Below are positions 10,329 through 21,183 of a stretch of 64,000 nt of DNA, one piece after another (position 1 is the stretch's first letter; every line of letters starts with the position of its first letter). The notes under the pieces are model-generated. The model saw only the letters and a program-made list of their open reading frames with translations. It was not told the origin of the DNA and did not search any database. Location: assembly GCA_902577425.1 (NCBI GenBank), contig CACGZD010000002.1:1-64000 (forward strand), read 5' to 3'. The position numbers and the translations under genes are program-made. The stretch is from an uncultured Alphaproteobacteria bacterium. GTDB taxonomy: Bacteria; Pseudomonadota; Alphaproteobacteria; HIMB59; GCA-002718135.

Positions 10329-11409
10329 AATCTTTATTTAATAGTGTTTTTAAAATTAATTCGTTAGTATCAGGTAAGAAAATCTTGCTGATAGATTCTT
10401 TCATATTTTCAAAATATTTTTTTTCATTTATTAATCTATTAAAACCTTTTGAATAATCTTTCAGATCAAAATTATTTTCATTTATTACTATACATGCTTT
10501 TTTATCTAATAAAAACTTAGCATTATAATACTGATGATTATAAATTGAATTAGGCAAAGGAAAAATAATAGAGGGAACTTTATATCTAACTAAGTCGTTA
10601 ATTGTGCCTGCACCAGCTCTAGTAATTGCTATGTCAGTTTCAGAAAGTATAGTATCTATATCATCAAAATATGATTTAATCTGGTAATCTATTTTTAGAT
10701 TTTTTAAATTTTTTTCAAGTATTTCATTTTGTTTTTTAGGACATTGTATTACAAATTTTAATTTATTTAATTCCCTATCATCAATAGTCTTTATTAATAA
10801 TAAAAAATTATCTATTAAATTTTTAGAACCTTGGCTTCCCCCATAAATAAAAATTGATTTTTTTAAAAAATGATTTTTATTATTAATACCTATATTTAAT
10901 TTTTTATTATTAGGTAAGCCTACATGTAATCTTTTATTTTTATATTTTTTAGGTAAATTAGTTACTATTTCAAAATTAGTAAAAAATGATTTAGTAAATG
11001 GTAAAAAAAATAAGTTTACCTTGCCTATTACAGAATTTTGTTCATGTAAATATAGTTTGATATTTCTAAAAAGTTTATAAAAAAACAAAGCTAATAATGG
11101 GGTAAAAGTTGCATAACTTCCAAATGCAATACAAGTACTAGGTTTTATTTTATTTAGTAAAAATAAAGACTGAACTAAGCCTATTGAAAGATTTATTAAA
11201 GAATTAAATTTAAAAAAAATATTACCAGATAAATGAGAGGATCTGATAATAAATATTTTACCATTAAAATTTTTTGAAAATTTATTTCCTCGTTGATCTA
11301 ATATTAAACAACATTCAAAACCCTTATTTATCATAAAATTGCCAAAGTTTACTGCTGGTATTACATGGCCCCCAGTTCCACCTGTACAAATTAATATTTT
11401 TTTATTCAT
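10321..11409 (-). CDS. murG: UDP-N-acetylglucosamine--undecaprenyl-PP-MurNAc-pentapeptide GlcNAc transferase
   Basis: TGGTGGHVIPA, HEQNSVIGKVN, IYGGSQGSKNLI, ITRAGAGTINDL. Confidence 0.96.
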   Translation of the reverse strand: MNKKILICTGGTGGHVIPAVNFGNFMINKGFECCLILDQRGNKFSKNFNGKIFIIRSSHLSGNIFFKFNSLINLSIGLVQSLFLLNKIKPSTCIAFGSYATFTPLLALFFYKLFRNIKLYLHEQNSVIGKVNLFFLPFTKSFFTNFEIVTNLPKKYKNKRLHVGLPNNKKLNIGINNKNHFLKKSIFIYGGSQGSKNLIDNFLLLIKTIDDRELNKLKFVIQCPKKQNEILEKNLKNLKIDYQIKSYFDDIDTILSETDIAITRAGAGTINDLVRYKVPSIIFPLPNSIYNHQYYNAKFLLDKKACIVINENNFDLKDYSKGFNRLINEKKYFENMKESISKIFLPDTNELILKTLLNKDYE

Positions 11410-12472
11410 AAAAAATTTTATTTTTTGTTAAAGCTAATAAAAAACCAAATAATATAGAGCTCGAAATCATTGAAGAGCCTCCATAACTTATAAAAGGTAA
11501 AGTCATTCCTTTTGTCGGAATAATAGATAAAGAACTGAATATATTTATTAATGATTGAAGACCAAAACAACATGTTAATCCCACTATTGATATAATAATA
11601 AATGGATCTTGCATTTTAAGTAACTTAAGTAAAAAACGGATAATAATTGTTAATATTAATAGAATAATGATTGAACAAAAAATAAAACCGAGTTCTTCCC
11701 CTGCCACAGCAAAAATAAAATCAGTATTTGCGTCAGGAATTTTTTCTTTTAATATGCCTTGTCCAGGTCCTTTTCCAAACCAACCTCCATTTTTGAAAGC
11801 TCTTAAACTATAATCAATTTGTTCAAATCCTCCTGAGTTTGAATTAAAAAAAAGATCAATTCTTTTTTGAACATGATCAAAAAAATAGTATGAAAAAAAG
11901 GATAAAAGTAAGATAGCAAATAAAGAAAAAATAACTAAAAAAATTGAAAGACCTGCGATGAATAATTGACAAAAAAAAGTTAAAAAAATCAAAAAAGTCA
12001 TTCCAAAATCAGGTTGTAAAATTATTAAGCTAGAAATTAAAAGAAAAGATATAATTAAAACCAATAGGTAATATTGTCTTCCATTAATACCTTGAATTAT
12101 TAGCCAGGCACTTAATATAAAATAAAAAGGTTTAATAAATTCTGAAGGTTGCAAACTAAAACCTAAAAATTTAAGCCATCTATTTGAACCTTTTATTTCA
12201 TTGTCAAATAACAAAACTATTACCAAAGCAAAAATAAAGATTACTAAAAAAAACAATGATACTCTTCTCAATGTTTTAGGCTCTAAAGAAGATAAGAAAA
12301 TCATTATGAAAAATGAAGAAATAGCAAAGACTAAATGCTTATTAAAAAAAAGAGATGATTCATTTAAAGAAAAAGATAATATAATTCCTACTATCAAAAG
12401 AATAGAAATAAGTATAAAATTAATCTTATCTATTTCTTTCCACCATAATTTTAAATTAAAAAAACTATTCAT
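11402..12472 (-). CDS. ftsW: Peptidoglycan glycosyltransferase FtsW (SEDS)
   Basis: Multi-TM; GSNRWLKFLGFSLQPSEF, ANTDFIFAVAGEELGF, GMTLPFISYGGSS. Confidence 0.95.
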   Translation of the reverse strand: MNSFFNLKLWWKEIDKINFILISILLIVGIILSFSLNESSLFFNKHLVFAISSFFIMIFLSSLEPKTLRRVSLFFLVIFIFALVIVLLFDNEIKGSNRWLKFLGFSLQPSEFIKPFYFILSAWLIIQGINGRQYYLLVLIISFLLISSLIILQPDFGMTFLIFLTFFCQLFIAGLSIFLVIFSLFAILLLSFFSYYFFDHVQKRIDLFFNSNSGGFEQIDYSLRAFKNGGWFGKGPGQGILKEKIPDANTDFIFAVAGEELGFIFCSIIILLILTIIIRFLLKLLKMQDPFIIISIVGLTCCFGLQSLINIFSSLSIIPTKGMTLPFISYGGSSMISSSILFGFLLALTKNKIFYE

Positions 12473-13790
12473 GATTAATTTTTTTAACTAATTTCTTAAA
12501 TTCATTACCTCTCTCTTCAAAATTTTTAAATTGATCGAAAGAAGCACAACCAGGAGAAAATAATATATTTGTAAATTGTTTCTCTGTTTTAATATCTAAA
12601 AAAATCTTTTTAATAGCATTTTGCAAAGTATTACATAATTCAACAGAAATTTTATTTTTTAATTCTTTAGAGATAAAGTTAGAAGATTCTCCTATTAAAT
12701 ATATTTTTTTAATTCTATTTTGATATTTTAATAATCTTTTAAATTTTTTATCTTTAGCTCTACCTCCCAAAATTAACTTAATATTCTTATAATTTTTAAT
12801 TGAATTAACCAATGACTCTAAATTTGTTGATTTACTATTATTAATAATACAATACTTTCTATTAAGAAAAACTAATTCAAGTCTATGAGGCAATCCTTTA
12901 AATTTTTTTAAAATACTACTAAATTTAATTAAATTTATTTTTAAAATTTTAGACACCGCATAAGCAGCTAAGATATTTTGAATATTAAAATCTCCAAAAA
13001 GTGAGCTTGAAATCTCTGTGAGTTCAATTTTTTTATTTTTTTCAAAATAATCATCAATTATAGCATTATTTTTATAATATATTGCACCTTTAAAAGGTTT
13101 CGAAGATATGGGTATAGTCTTTTTTTTGTATTTTTGATAAATTAAATAAGTATTTTTATCATCAATACATACAATATTGTAACCTTTACGATTAGTAAAA
13201 ATTAATTTTTCTTTTTGATAAATATATTCTTTAAAATTTTTATATCTATCTAAATGATCTCTAGAAATATTTAAAAGTATTGAAATATAGGGACTAAATT
13301 TCTCAAATGACTCTAGTTGATAAGAGCTGAGCTCTATAACGTGATATTTTAAATTCTTATGTTTTTTTTGAAAATCTAATAAAGGAACACCGATATTTCC
13401 TCCCATAAAATTAGGTATATCATTTTGATTTAATATATCACTTACCAATTTTGTGGTTGTTGATTTACCATTTGTTCCAGTTATAGCTATGATTTTTTTC
13501 TTATAGGCTATACGAGAATATAATTCTAGATCTCTATATAATTTAACTTTATAATTTTTAAGTATACTAATTTTTTTATTTTTTAAAGATATGCCTGGAG
13601 TAACAAAAGACTCATTAATTAGTTTAAAATTTAGTTTATCAGGTTCTATTAAATTATTTTTTTTATTTATTTTTTTTATTTTGTTTCTAATTCTAATATT
13701 ATCATCCCAACAAAAAAAATTTTCATCAATAGAGTTTAGATAATTAATGATTGATTCCCCACTCTTGCTTAAACCATAAATATATTTCAT
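12465..13790 (-). CDS. murD: UDP-N-acetylmuramoylalanine--D-glutamate ligase
   Basis: AITGTNGKSTTTKLV, ELSSYQLE, NISRDHLDRY; LGGRAKDKKF. Confidence 0.95.
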   Translation of the reverse strand: MKYIYGLSKSGESIINYLNSIDENFFCWDDNIRIRNKIKKINKKNNLIEPDKLNFKLINESFVTPGISLKNKKISILKNYKVKLYRDLELYSRIAYKKKIIAITGTNGKSTTTKLVSDILNQNDIPNFMGGNIGVPLLDFQKKHKNLKYHVIELSSYQLESFEKFSPYISILLNISRDHLDRYKNFKEYIYQKEKLIFTNRKGYNIVCIDDKNTYLIYQKYKKKTIPISSKPFKGAIYYKNNAIIDDYFEKNKKIELTEISSSLFGDFNIQNILAAYAVSKILKINLIKFSSILKKFKGLPHRLELVFLNRKYCIINNSKSTNLESLVNSIKNYKNIKLILGGRAKDKKFKRLLKYQNRIKKIYLIGESSNFISKELKNKISVELCNTLQNAIKKIFLDIKTEKQFTNILFSPGCASFDQFKNFEERGNEFKKLVKKINHE

Positions 13791-13802
13791 TAATGAATTC
13801 TT

Positions 13803-14891
13803 TTACCTTATTTTTAAAGTTGCTAACCCTATCAAAGCTAAAACAATAGTAATAATCCAAAATCTTATTACTATAGTTGACTCTGCCCATCCTTTTTTTT
13901 CAAAATGATGATGCAATGGTGCCATACGAAAAATTCTTTTTCCTGTTAACTTAAAACTTAAAACTTGAATAATTACTGATAAAGTTTCAAGAACAAACAA
14001 TCCTCCTATAATAGCTAAAACAATTTCATGCTTAACAATAATAGCTAGCGACCCAAGAGCCCCACCCATTGCAAGAGATCCTGTATCACCCATAAAAACT
14101 TTTGCTGGAGGTGCATTAAACCAAAGAAATCCCAATGCTGCACCAACAATTGCACCACAAAAAACTGCCAACTCTCCGCTATTCTGGATGTATAGTATTT
14201 GTAAATATTCTGAAAAAATAATATTTCCTGAAACATAAGAAATAAATGCAAATGATAATGCAACAATCATAACAGGAACGATAGCTAAGCCATCAAGACC
14301 ATCTGTCAAATTTACAGCATTTGCTGATCCAACAATTACGATTACTCCCAAAATATAATAAAATATTCCTAAATTTAATATAAGATCTTTAAAAAAAGGG
14401 AGGCTTAAGGAATTTTTATAATTTTCAGAAAGGAGTTGTTGAGTAAAATAAATAATAATTAAACTAATAAAAACTTGAGATATTATTCTAGTTGAAGCTT
14501 TAATACCTTTGTGATTTCTATATTTAACTTTTTGATAATCATCTACAAAACCAATTAAGCCAAATATAATTGATGAAAAAAAACAAATCCAAATAAATTT
14601 ATTAGAAAGATCTGCCCACAACAAAATAGAAATTGTGATACTACTTAAAATCAGAACTCCCCCCATGGTGGGAGTTCCAGACTTTTTTATTATATGGTTT
14701 TCAGGTCCATCTTCTCTTATAGGTTGTCCTATTGGTTGAATTTGGCTTAGCTTTGTAATTATTAGTTCTCCAAAAATTAAAGAAAAAAATAAAGCAGTTA
14801 ATATAGCTGCACCAGTTCTAAAAGTAATATAATTAAATAGGTTTAGATATGAAAATAAAATTGTATATTCAGTTGCTAAATAATTAAACAA
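13803..14891 (-). CDS. mraY: Phospho-N-acetylmuramoyl-pentapeptide transferase
   Basis: [34 protein letters not shown]. Confidence 0.97.
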   Translation of the reverse strand: MFNYLATEYTILFSYLNLFNYITFRTGAAILTALFFSLIFGELIITKLSQIQPIGQPIREDGPENHIIKKSGTPTMGGVLILSSITISILLWADLSNKFIWICFFSSIIFGLIGFVDDYQKVKYRNHKGIKASTRIISQVFISLIIIYFTQQLLSENYKNSLSLPFFKDLILNLGIFYYILGVIVIVGSANAVNLTDGLDGLAIVPVMIVALSFAFISYVSGNIIFSEYLQILYIQNSGELAVFCGAIVGAALGFLWFNAPPAKVFMGDTGSLAMGGALGSLAIIVKHEIVLAIIGGLFVLETLSVIIQVLSFKLTGKRIFRMAPLHHHFEKKGWAESTIVIRFWIITIVLALIGLATLKIR

Positions 14892-16259
14892 TTATAGCCT
14901 CCTATTTTCTAAAAGTTTTAAAGCCAATTTTCTAGTTATAGAAGAGTTTGAACCTTTGATTAAAACTATATCGTTATCATTTAAATTGTTTTTTGCAAAC
15001 TCCATAATTGAATTTATATCGTTCATACTTAAAATATTTTTATTACAAATTTTATCTAATGCGATTTTAAATAATTCGCCACAAATAATTACATTACTTA
15101 ATTTTTTCGTTATGAGATATTCTAAAATTTCAATATGGTAATTTAAAGAATTGTTTCCTAACTCTTTCATATCACCTAAAATTAATAATTTTTTTTGTTC
15201 TTTTCTAGTTCTAATATCTTTAAAATAAGTTATGCATGTCTTCATTGATTGAGGGCTTGCATTATAAGATTCATCAATTAAATTAATTTTTTTCTTATTT
15301 ATATTTATTTGATTTATTTTTCCTCTTCCTTCTATTTCAGGTATCTCATTTGTTAAAGAAGTAAAATGATTTAAATTAATTTTATTATAAATAAAAATTG
15401 CAAGACAACAAATTATATTATTAATTCTGTGTATTTGACTTTTGTTAATATTAAAATTTATAATTTCATCATTATATTTTACTATAACATTTATACTTAA
15501 ATCTTTTTTATTTTTTAAACTTAGAATTTTTAAATCTGAATTTGATGATTTCCCTATACTAATTATATTTTCAATATTAGATTTTTTTGCTTTATTTATA
15601 ATGAATTTTTCATCTAATTTTTCATTTGGTATAATTAATAATTTAGTAAGAGAGTTATATTTAGGATTAAATATATCAGATTTTTCTATAGCTATATTTC
15701 TAGTAGTTATTAATTTTTCTAGATGTGTTTGATAAATATTGCTGATAATAACTTGAGATGGCTTTACAAGAGAGGTTAATTTTCTAATTTCAAAGAAATC
15801 ATTTGTGCCTATTTCAAATATTGCAAAATCACTTTTTAAATTTAAGTTTATTAATGAAATTATAACACCTAAATAATTATTATAACTTTTAATTGAGGCA
15901 GAAATAACAAAATATGGAGTTAAAAAAAACTTTAGATTTTCCTTAATACTAGTTTTGCCTATACTTCCTGTAATACCAATAACTTTTCCATTATATAACT
16001 TTCTTTTCTTAATTGATATTTCTTTCAAAAACTTTAAAGAATTTTTTACTATTATAATTTTTTTATTTTGAGAATTTAAATCTGGTTTTTGTTCTGCAAT
16101 TATATACTTAGCACCTTTTCTAATCGCTACTTGAATGAAATTATTACCATGATTATTTTTTCCAGCCAATGCAACAAAAACATCACCTTTATCAATATAG
16201 TGACTGTGAATTTTAACTTTATTAAAATTGTTAATTAAATATTCTGTTAATTTTTCCAT
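14892..16259 (-). CDS. murF: UDP-N-acetylmuramoyl-tripeptide--D-alanyl-D-alanine ligase
   Basis: GITGSIGKTSIKE, DESYNASPQSMK; position next to mraY/murE. Confidence 0.93.
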   Translation of the reverse strand: MEKLTEYLINNFNKVKIHSHYIDKGDVFVALAGKNNHGNNFIQVAIRKGAKYIIAEQKPDLNSQNKKIIIVKNSLKFLKEISIKKRKLYNGKVIGITGSIGKTSIKENLKFFLTPYFVISASIKSYNNYLGVIISLINLNLKSDFAIFEIGTNDFFEIRKLTSLVKPSQVIISNIYQTHLEKLITTRNIAIEKSDIFNPKYNSLTKLLIIPNEKLDEKFIINKAKKSNIENIISIGKSSNSDLKILSLKNKKDLSINVIVKYNDEIINFNINKSQIHRINNIICCLAIFIYNKINLNHFTSLTNEIPEIEGRGKINQININKKKINLIDESYNASPQSMKTCITYFKDIRTRKEQKKLLILGDMKELGNNSLNYHIEILEYLITKKLSNVIICGELFKIALDKICNKNILSMNDINSIMEFAKNNLNDNDIVLIKGSNSSITRKLALKLLENRRL

Positions 16260-17687
16260 TTATAATTTTTTTTTTAAAACTTTTATTGCTACTTTATAAT
16301 CATCTAATGGATAAGAAATGTTTTTTACAATCTGAAAGCTTTCATGCCCTTTTCCAGCAATAATTAATGTCTCGTTTTTTTTTAAATCATTTACTGCTTT
16401 TATTATTGCTTTTTTCCGATCAGGAATTTCCAAAGCCCGACTATTACAATACTTTAAAATAGATTGTCTAATTTTTGAAGAATCCTCAAAACGTGGATTA
16501 TCATCAGTAATATATATTCTATTAGCGTAAAGATTAGCTATTCTTCCCATTTTTTTTCGCTTCCCCTTATCTCTATCTCCTCCACATCCAAAAACAATAT
16601 TTGGTTTTTTTTTATTAGAAGTTTTGCTTATTAAAACTTCTTTTAAAGCCTCTGGGGTGTGTGCATAATCTATAAAAACATTATAATTTTTATTATTATT
16701 TAAAACTTTTTGTAACCTTCCAGGGGGATTAATGATTTTTTTTAAAATAGTAAGTATTTTTGTAGATTTAATATTAATAGATAGAGAGCATGCTACAGCA
16801 CATGCTAAATTTTCAAATTCTATAGATGAGTTTAAATTAGTTTTTATTAAATATTTCTTTTTAAAAATTGAAATTTCTACACTCTTTTTGTCTTTTATAA
16901 TACTGACATCACTTTTAGGCATGCCAAATGTTATAATTTTAACTTTTTTTCTTAATTTATTTTTTATAATTTCTATACCTTTAATTTTATCATTTAAAAT
17001 TGCATAACCATTTTCTTTTAAATGATTAAAGAATAATTTTAATTTAGCTTCTTTATATTTTTTAAAGTCTTTATGATAATCCATATGATCTCTAGATATA
17101 TTTGTTAAAGCTGCAGTATCAGTTTTAAAATTTTTAATTCGATTTTGAGATAAGGCATGGCTTGAAGCTTCAAAAATATAACTATATAAATTTTTTTTAG
17201 AAGAATAAGCTGTTTGATATAAAGTTGAAAAATCTGGTGTAGTTAACTGCGAGCTATATTTTTTTTTTAAATTTATATAATAACCCAAAGTACCATAACT
17301 TTTTACGGGAATATTAATATAATTTAATATTTGAGAAAAATACCAAACAACTGAAGTTTTACCATTTGTTCCAGTTATTGCTATTGAATTTAAAGGTTTA
17401 TTCGATTTTATTTTTTTTAAGATATTTAATAAACTCAGATCAATATCAAATACTACAAATTGTGTTATTGATAGATTGCGAATAAATTCATCAGTTATAA
17501 TTGCAATAGCGCCTTTTTTTATTGCTTCTTTGATGTATTTTTTTTTTAATCTTGTTTTTTTTTCAATAATAAAAACTGAAGATTTTGTAATATAACAAGA
17601 ATTAGTATAAACTTTATTAAAACTAATATTTTTTAAATTAGAAATTTTTTTACATTGTATATAATTTGGAATTTCAGTTAATAGCAT
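16260..17687 (-). CDS. murE: UDP-N-acetylmuramoyl-tripeptide synthetase
   Basis: AITGTNGKTSVVWY, TPDFSTLYQ, VFIDYAHTPEAL, DDNPRFED; internal ATG at 17687 preferred over the long ORF start, leaving a 14-nt overlap with ftsI. Confidence 0.93.
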   Translation of the reverse strand: MLLTEIPNYIQCKKISNLKNISFNKVYTNSCYITKSSVFIIEKKTRLKKKYIKEAIKKGAIAIITDEFIRNLSITQFVVFDIDLSLLNILKKIKSNKPLNSIAITGTNGKTSVVWYFSQILNYINIPVKSYGTLGYYINLKKKYSSQLTTPDFSTLYQTAYSSKKNLYSYIFEASSHALSQNRIKNFKTDTAALTNISRDHMDYHKDFKKYKEAKLKLFFNHLKENGYAILNDKIKGIEIIKNKLRKKVKIITFGMPKSDVSIIKDKKSVEISIFKKKYLIKTNLNSSIEFENLACAVACSLSINIKSTKILTILKKIINPPGRLQKVLNNNKNYNVFIDYAHTPEALKEVLISKTSNKKKPNIVFGCGGDRDKGKRKKMGRIANLYANRIYITDDNPRFEDSSKIRQSILKYCNSRALEIPDRKKAIIKAVNDLKKNETLIIAGKGHESFQIVKNISYPLDDYKVAIKVLKKKL

Positions 17688-19332
17688 TAATTTGATTATA
17701 TTTTGTTGATGTGGCAGCATTAAGAATATGCTCATTATCTACTTTTGGAAGTTTCAAAATCTCTATTATTTTAATGATAATATCTTTGACTAATGGGGCA
17801 TTTACTGTTGCTGAAGTAATACTGAAGTTATTTGCTTTTTTTCTTTTTGGTTTATCTATAAAACTTAATATTAGATACTTTGGATTTGACATTGGAAAAG
17901 CACTGATAAATATTGTTCTATTTAAATCTTTATCATAGTTATTTTGACTATTAATTAATTCAGCTGTCCCAGTTTTTCCACCAATGTCATATCCTTCTAT
18001 TCTTATCTTTGGTCCAGTAATTTTGGTTTCTTGCACAACAGATCTCAATAAATATGAAATATAACGAGATGTATCTTTATTGATTATTTTTTTATAATTT
18101 TTTATTTTATCATCAATAATTATTTTAGGATCAGTTTTAATGCCTTGATTTAATATTCCACTGTAAGCAACTGCCAAATGTAGAGGTGTAATAGCAAAAC
18201 CATGACCATAACCTATTGTCATGGTTTCGATTTCTCCCCAATGATAAGGTTGCCCATAAGGTTTAGCTGCTTCGTTTAATTTAATATTAATAGGTTCATA
18301 AAAACCAATTTTTTTAAAAAAATTTATTTGATTATCTTTTCCAATTTTTTCTGCAATTTGTGCAGTTCCAATATTAGAAGACCTAACAACAATTTCTTTA
18401 ACATTTAAACTACAATTACAAGGGTCCCAATCCTCAATCTTATTTTTTATTGGTTTTGATACATCAAAAATCATGTTTTGATCTATTATTCCAGAATCAA
18501 TTCCCATGGCTACTGTTATGGGCTTAAAAGTTGATCCCATTTCATAATTTGATTGGAGAGCTCTATTTAATCTTTGATTAGAATTTGATTCATTAACATT
18601 ATTAGAATCAAAGTCTGGATAATTGACCAAAGATAATATTTCAGAATTTGTAATATCCATTATGATTATTGAGCCTGATTCTGCTGAAAATTTATTTATT
18701 GTTTTTAATAGTGCATTAGTTGAAGCATTTTGTAAGTTGATATTAAGAGTTAAATATATATCCTCTCCTTTCTTTAAATTTTCATCATAACTTTTTTCAA
18801 TTCCTGCTAGTCCATTATTATCAACATCAACATAGCCAATAATATGAGAACCAATATTTCTAAAAGGATAAATTCTCTTTTTTTCTAGTGAAGTTTGAAG
18901 ATTAATTTCGCCAAGCTCTATAATTTTTTGATGTTCTTTAGGTGAAATATTTCTTTTTAAATAAACAAATTTTTTGTTAGAAGTCAATTTTTTGTATATT
19001 TCTTCTTCATTAATATCAATTATAGATGATATTTTTTTTGAAAGAATTTTTTTATTTTTTTTAATTTTTTGAGCATTCACAAAAAGTGAATGGCTATTAA
19101 CTGTTGTTGATAACAACTGACCATTTCTATCATAAATTTTACCTCTTTCTGGAATGAGCGAATAATTTTGATTTTTCTTTAAATTAATTTCTAATACCAT
19201 CACATCTGCTATTCTAAAAACAGCTAAAAAATAACAACATAAAAAAACCACAATAGAGAAAAATATTCTTTTATGAAATTTTCTTAAAGCATCACTATCG
19301 AAAATTTTAAATTTTTTAGACTGGATAATCAC
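17674..19332 (-). CDS. ftsI: Peptidoglycan D,D-transpeptidase FtsI (PBP3)
   Basis: YEMGSTFKPITVAM (SxxK), SSN motif, GKTGTAE (KTG). Confidence 0.95.
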   Translation of the reverse strand: MIIQSKKFKIFDSDALRKFHKRIFFSIVVFLCCYFLAVFRIADVMVLEINLKKNQNYSLIPERGKIYDRNGQLLSTTVNSHSLFVNAQKIKKNKKILSKKISSIIDINEEEIYKKLTSNKKFVYLKRNISPKEHQKIIELGEINLQTSLEKKRIYPFRNIGSHIIGYVDVDNNGLAGIEKSYDENLKKGEDIYLTLNINLQNASTNALLKTINKFSAESGSIIIMDITNSEILSLVNYPDFDSNNVNESNSNQRLNRALQSNYEMGSTFKPITVAMGIDSGIIDQNMIFDVSKPIKNKIEDWDPCNCSLNVKEIVVRSSNIGTAQIAEKIGKDNQINFFKKIGFYEPINIKLNEAAKPYGQPYHWGEIETMTIGYGHGFAITPLHLAVAYSGILNQGIKTDPKIIIDDKIKNYKKIINKDTSRYISYLLRSVVQETKITGPKIRIEGYDIGGKTGTAELINSQNNYDKDLNRTIFISAFPMSNPKYLILSFIDKPKRKKANNFSITSATVNAPLVKDIIIKIIEILKLPKVDNEHILNAATSTKYNQINAIN

Positions 19333-19338
19333 TTATGA

Positions 19339-19653
19339 TTACTTGATTCCTGCAGTATATAAGCTTTCTGAATTATTATTTTTGAAATTATGAAAACTTA
19401 CTCTTTGATTTAAGTAATTATGTTCAGGAACTTCAAAATAAATTTTTTGCATTTTCAGCAAATATTCATAACTATTATAAAAACTTAGCTCTATTTCATT
19501 TATATTAATTTGATCTTCTATTTTTTTAATTTTACCTAATAAAATAGAATTTTCTTTTTCAATATTTCTAGTGATATTTGCAAAATACAATAATAAAAAG
19601 ACTGCAAAAATACTAGAACCAAATAAAAAGATAATTGTACTATAATATCTCAT
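19339..19653 (-). CDS. ftsL: FtsL-like small membrane/coiled-coil division protein
   Basis: Small ORF with N-terminal TM and coiled-coil, located between rsmH and ftsI. Confidence 0.7.
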   Translation of the reverse strand: MRYYSTIIFLFGSSIFAVFLLLYFANITRNIEKENSILLGKIKKIEDQININEIELSFYNSYEYLLKMQKIYFEVPEHNYLNQRVSFHNFKNNNSESLYTAGIK

Positions 19654-19654
19654 A

Positions 19655-20593
19655 TTAATTAATTGATATTTTTTCTGCTATCCGAAGCTTAGCTGAACGA
19701 GATCTTGGATTGATTTTTGTTTCCAAGTCTGATGGCCTAATAGGTTTTTTGGTGATTAGTTTTAAGGTGATTGGACCATCATCAGTAAGCTCCGGATAGT
19801 GGCGGGAGGAACGCCATCGTTTACCACTATTGTGGTTAAAAAAATCTTTCACAAGTCTATCCTCTAAACTATGGAAAGAAACTATTATAATTTTTCCTTT
19901 AACTTTAAGGAGATTTAAACTCTTTTCTAATGCTTTTGATAATTCATTTAACTCATCATTTACATATATTCTAAGAGCTTGGAATGTTCTTGTTGCTGGA
20001 TCAATTTTAGATTTTTTATTATAACTTTGCTTAATTATTGTTGATAATTCATTGGTATTTTCTATATTTTTTATCTTTCTCGCATTAATTATTTTTTTAG
20101 CAATTTTTCTAGAAAATTTTTCTTCACCAAATTTATAAAATATATTTGATAATTGATCTTCTGAATATTTATTTATAACATTCAGCACTGTTTTTTTGTT
20201 TTTACCCATGCCCATATTTAATGGACTATTTGTTAGAAATGAAAATCCTCTTTTTGGATCTTCTAGCTGGTTTGTTGATAATCCTAGATCAAAAATAATT
20301 AGATCAAATTGTGTTTTATTATTTAAATTTTCTTTTTCAATTAATTTATCTATTTCGCCAAAACATCCATTAATTAATTTAAAGTTATTATATTTTTGAG
20401 ATAAACTTTTTGCAAAAAAATTAGATAAAGGATCACGATCTATAGCTATTAACTTTCCAATTTTAAAGTTTTCTAAAATTATTTTTGAATAACCACCACC
20501 CCCAAATGTTGCGTCAATTATATTTAGTTTCTTATTAATAGGAATGTGAGACTTAACTTCTTCTATCATAACTGGTATGTGTTTATTTTCCAT
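19655..20593 (-). CDS. rsmH: 16S rRNA (cytosine1402-N4)-methyltransferase
   Basis: HIPVMIEEV, DATFGGGGYSK, DRDPL, VSFHSLEDRLVKDFF. Confidence 0.96.
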   Translation of the reverse strand: MENKHIPVMIEEVKSHIPINKKLNIIDATFGGGGYSKIILENFKIGKLIAIDRDPLSNFFAKSLSQKYNNFKLINGCFGEIDKLIEKENLNNKTQFDLIIFDLGLSTNQLEDPKRGFSFLTNSPLNMGMGKNKKTVLNVINKYSEDQLSNIFYKFGEEKFSRKIAKKIINARKIKNIENTNELSTIIKQSYNKKSKIDPATRTFQALRIYVNDELNELSKALEKSLNLLKVKGKIIIVSFHSLEDRLVKDFFNHNSGKRWRSSRHYPELTDDGPITLKLITKKPIRPSDLETKINPRSRSAKLRIAEKISIN

Positions 20594-21059
20594 CTTTGGC
20601 TTTCAAAGTTGAAATTATTGAACTTAAAGTTTTCTTTTCTTTCAACAATCTTTCTCTTGATTGTTTTTTCCTTGCTAATGCAGCTTTTGGCTCCCATATT
20701 TGAAAAAAATGTCCTTGCCCTATAAAAGTTGCATCTAAAGATATATTGGCATGTTTTTTGAGAGACTCAGGTATCAAAAACCTACCCTCTTTATCTAAAT
20801 TAGTTGGAACTATCTCTGAAAATATAGAAGTTGCAAAATCATCTTGATCATCAGAAAAAATATCAAGCTTATTTATTCTGTCTGCTATTTCATTTATTCT
20901 TTTACTATTGCACCCTTCAATTGAATTAAATTTTATAGATTTATATAAAATAATTTCATTTTTATTGTTTTTTGGAAGAGCATTTCTAAAAATAGAGGGT
21001 AAAGAAATCCTACCTTTCTTATCTACTTTATTTGTAAATTCAGATAAAAACAAATTCAT
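20583..21059 (-). CDS. mraZ: Transcriptional regulator MraZ
   Basis: DKKGRISLPSIFRN and LDKEGRFLIPESL AbrB-like repeats. Confidence 0.94.
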   Translation of the reverse strand: MNLFLSEFTNKVDKKGRISLPSIFRNALPKNNKNEIILYKSIKFNSIEGCNSKRINEIADRINKLDIFSDDQDDFATSIFSEIVPTNLDKEGRFLIPESLKKHANISLDATFIGQGHFFQIWEPKAALARKKQSRERLLKEKKTLSSIISTLKAKDGK

Positions 21060-21088
21060 AAAAAACTAACTCCAAAAAAAACTATATT

Positions 21089-21122
21089 TGGGTTATCATG
21101 GGAAATTATGGGCGTCAATGGG
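21089..21122. promoter_or_regulatory. Putative MraZ operator: four TGGG repeats at 10-bp spacing
   Basis: TGGG at 21089, 21099, 21109 and 21119 on + strand, 30-63 nt upstream of the mraZ ATG. Confidence 0.8.
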
Positions 21123-21183
21123 TAAGGATAATAAAAAAATTTGTTCTATATATGTTCTTATTAAATATTAAAGATTAAATAAA

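Noticed and set aside
14045-14266. 73-aa minus-strand ORF within mraY
   Set aside because: Alternate-frame ORF inside a conserved gene on the same strand.
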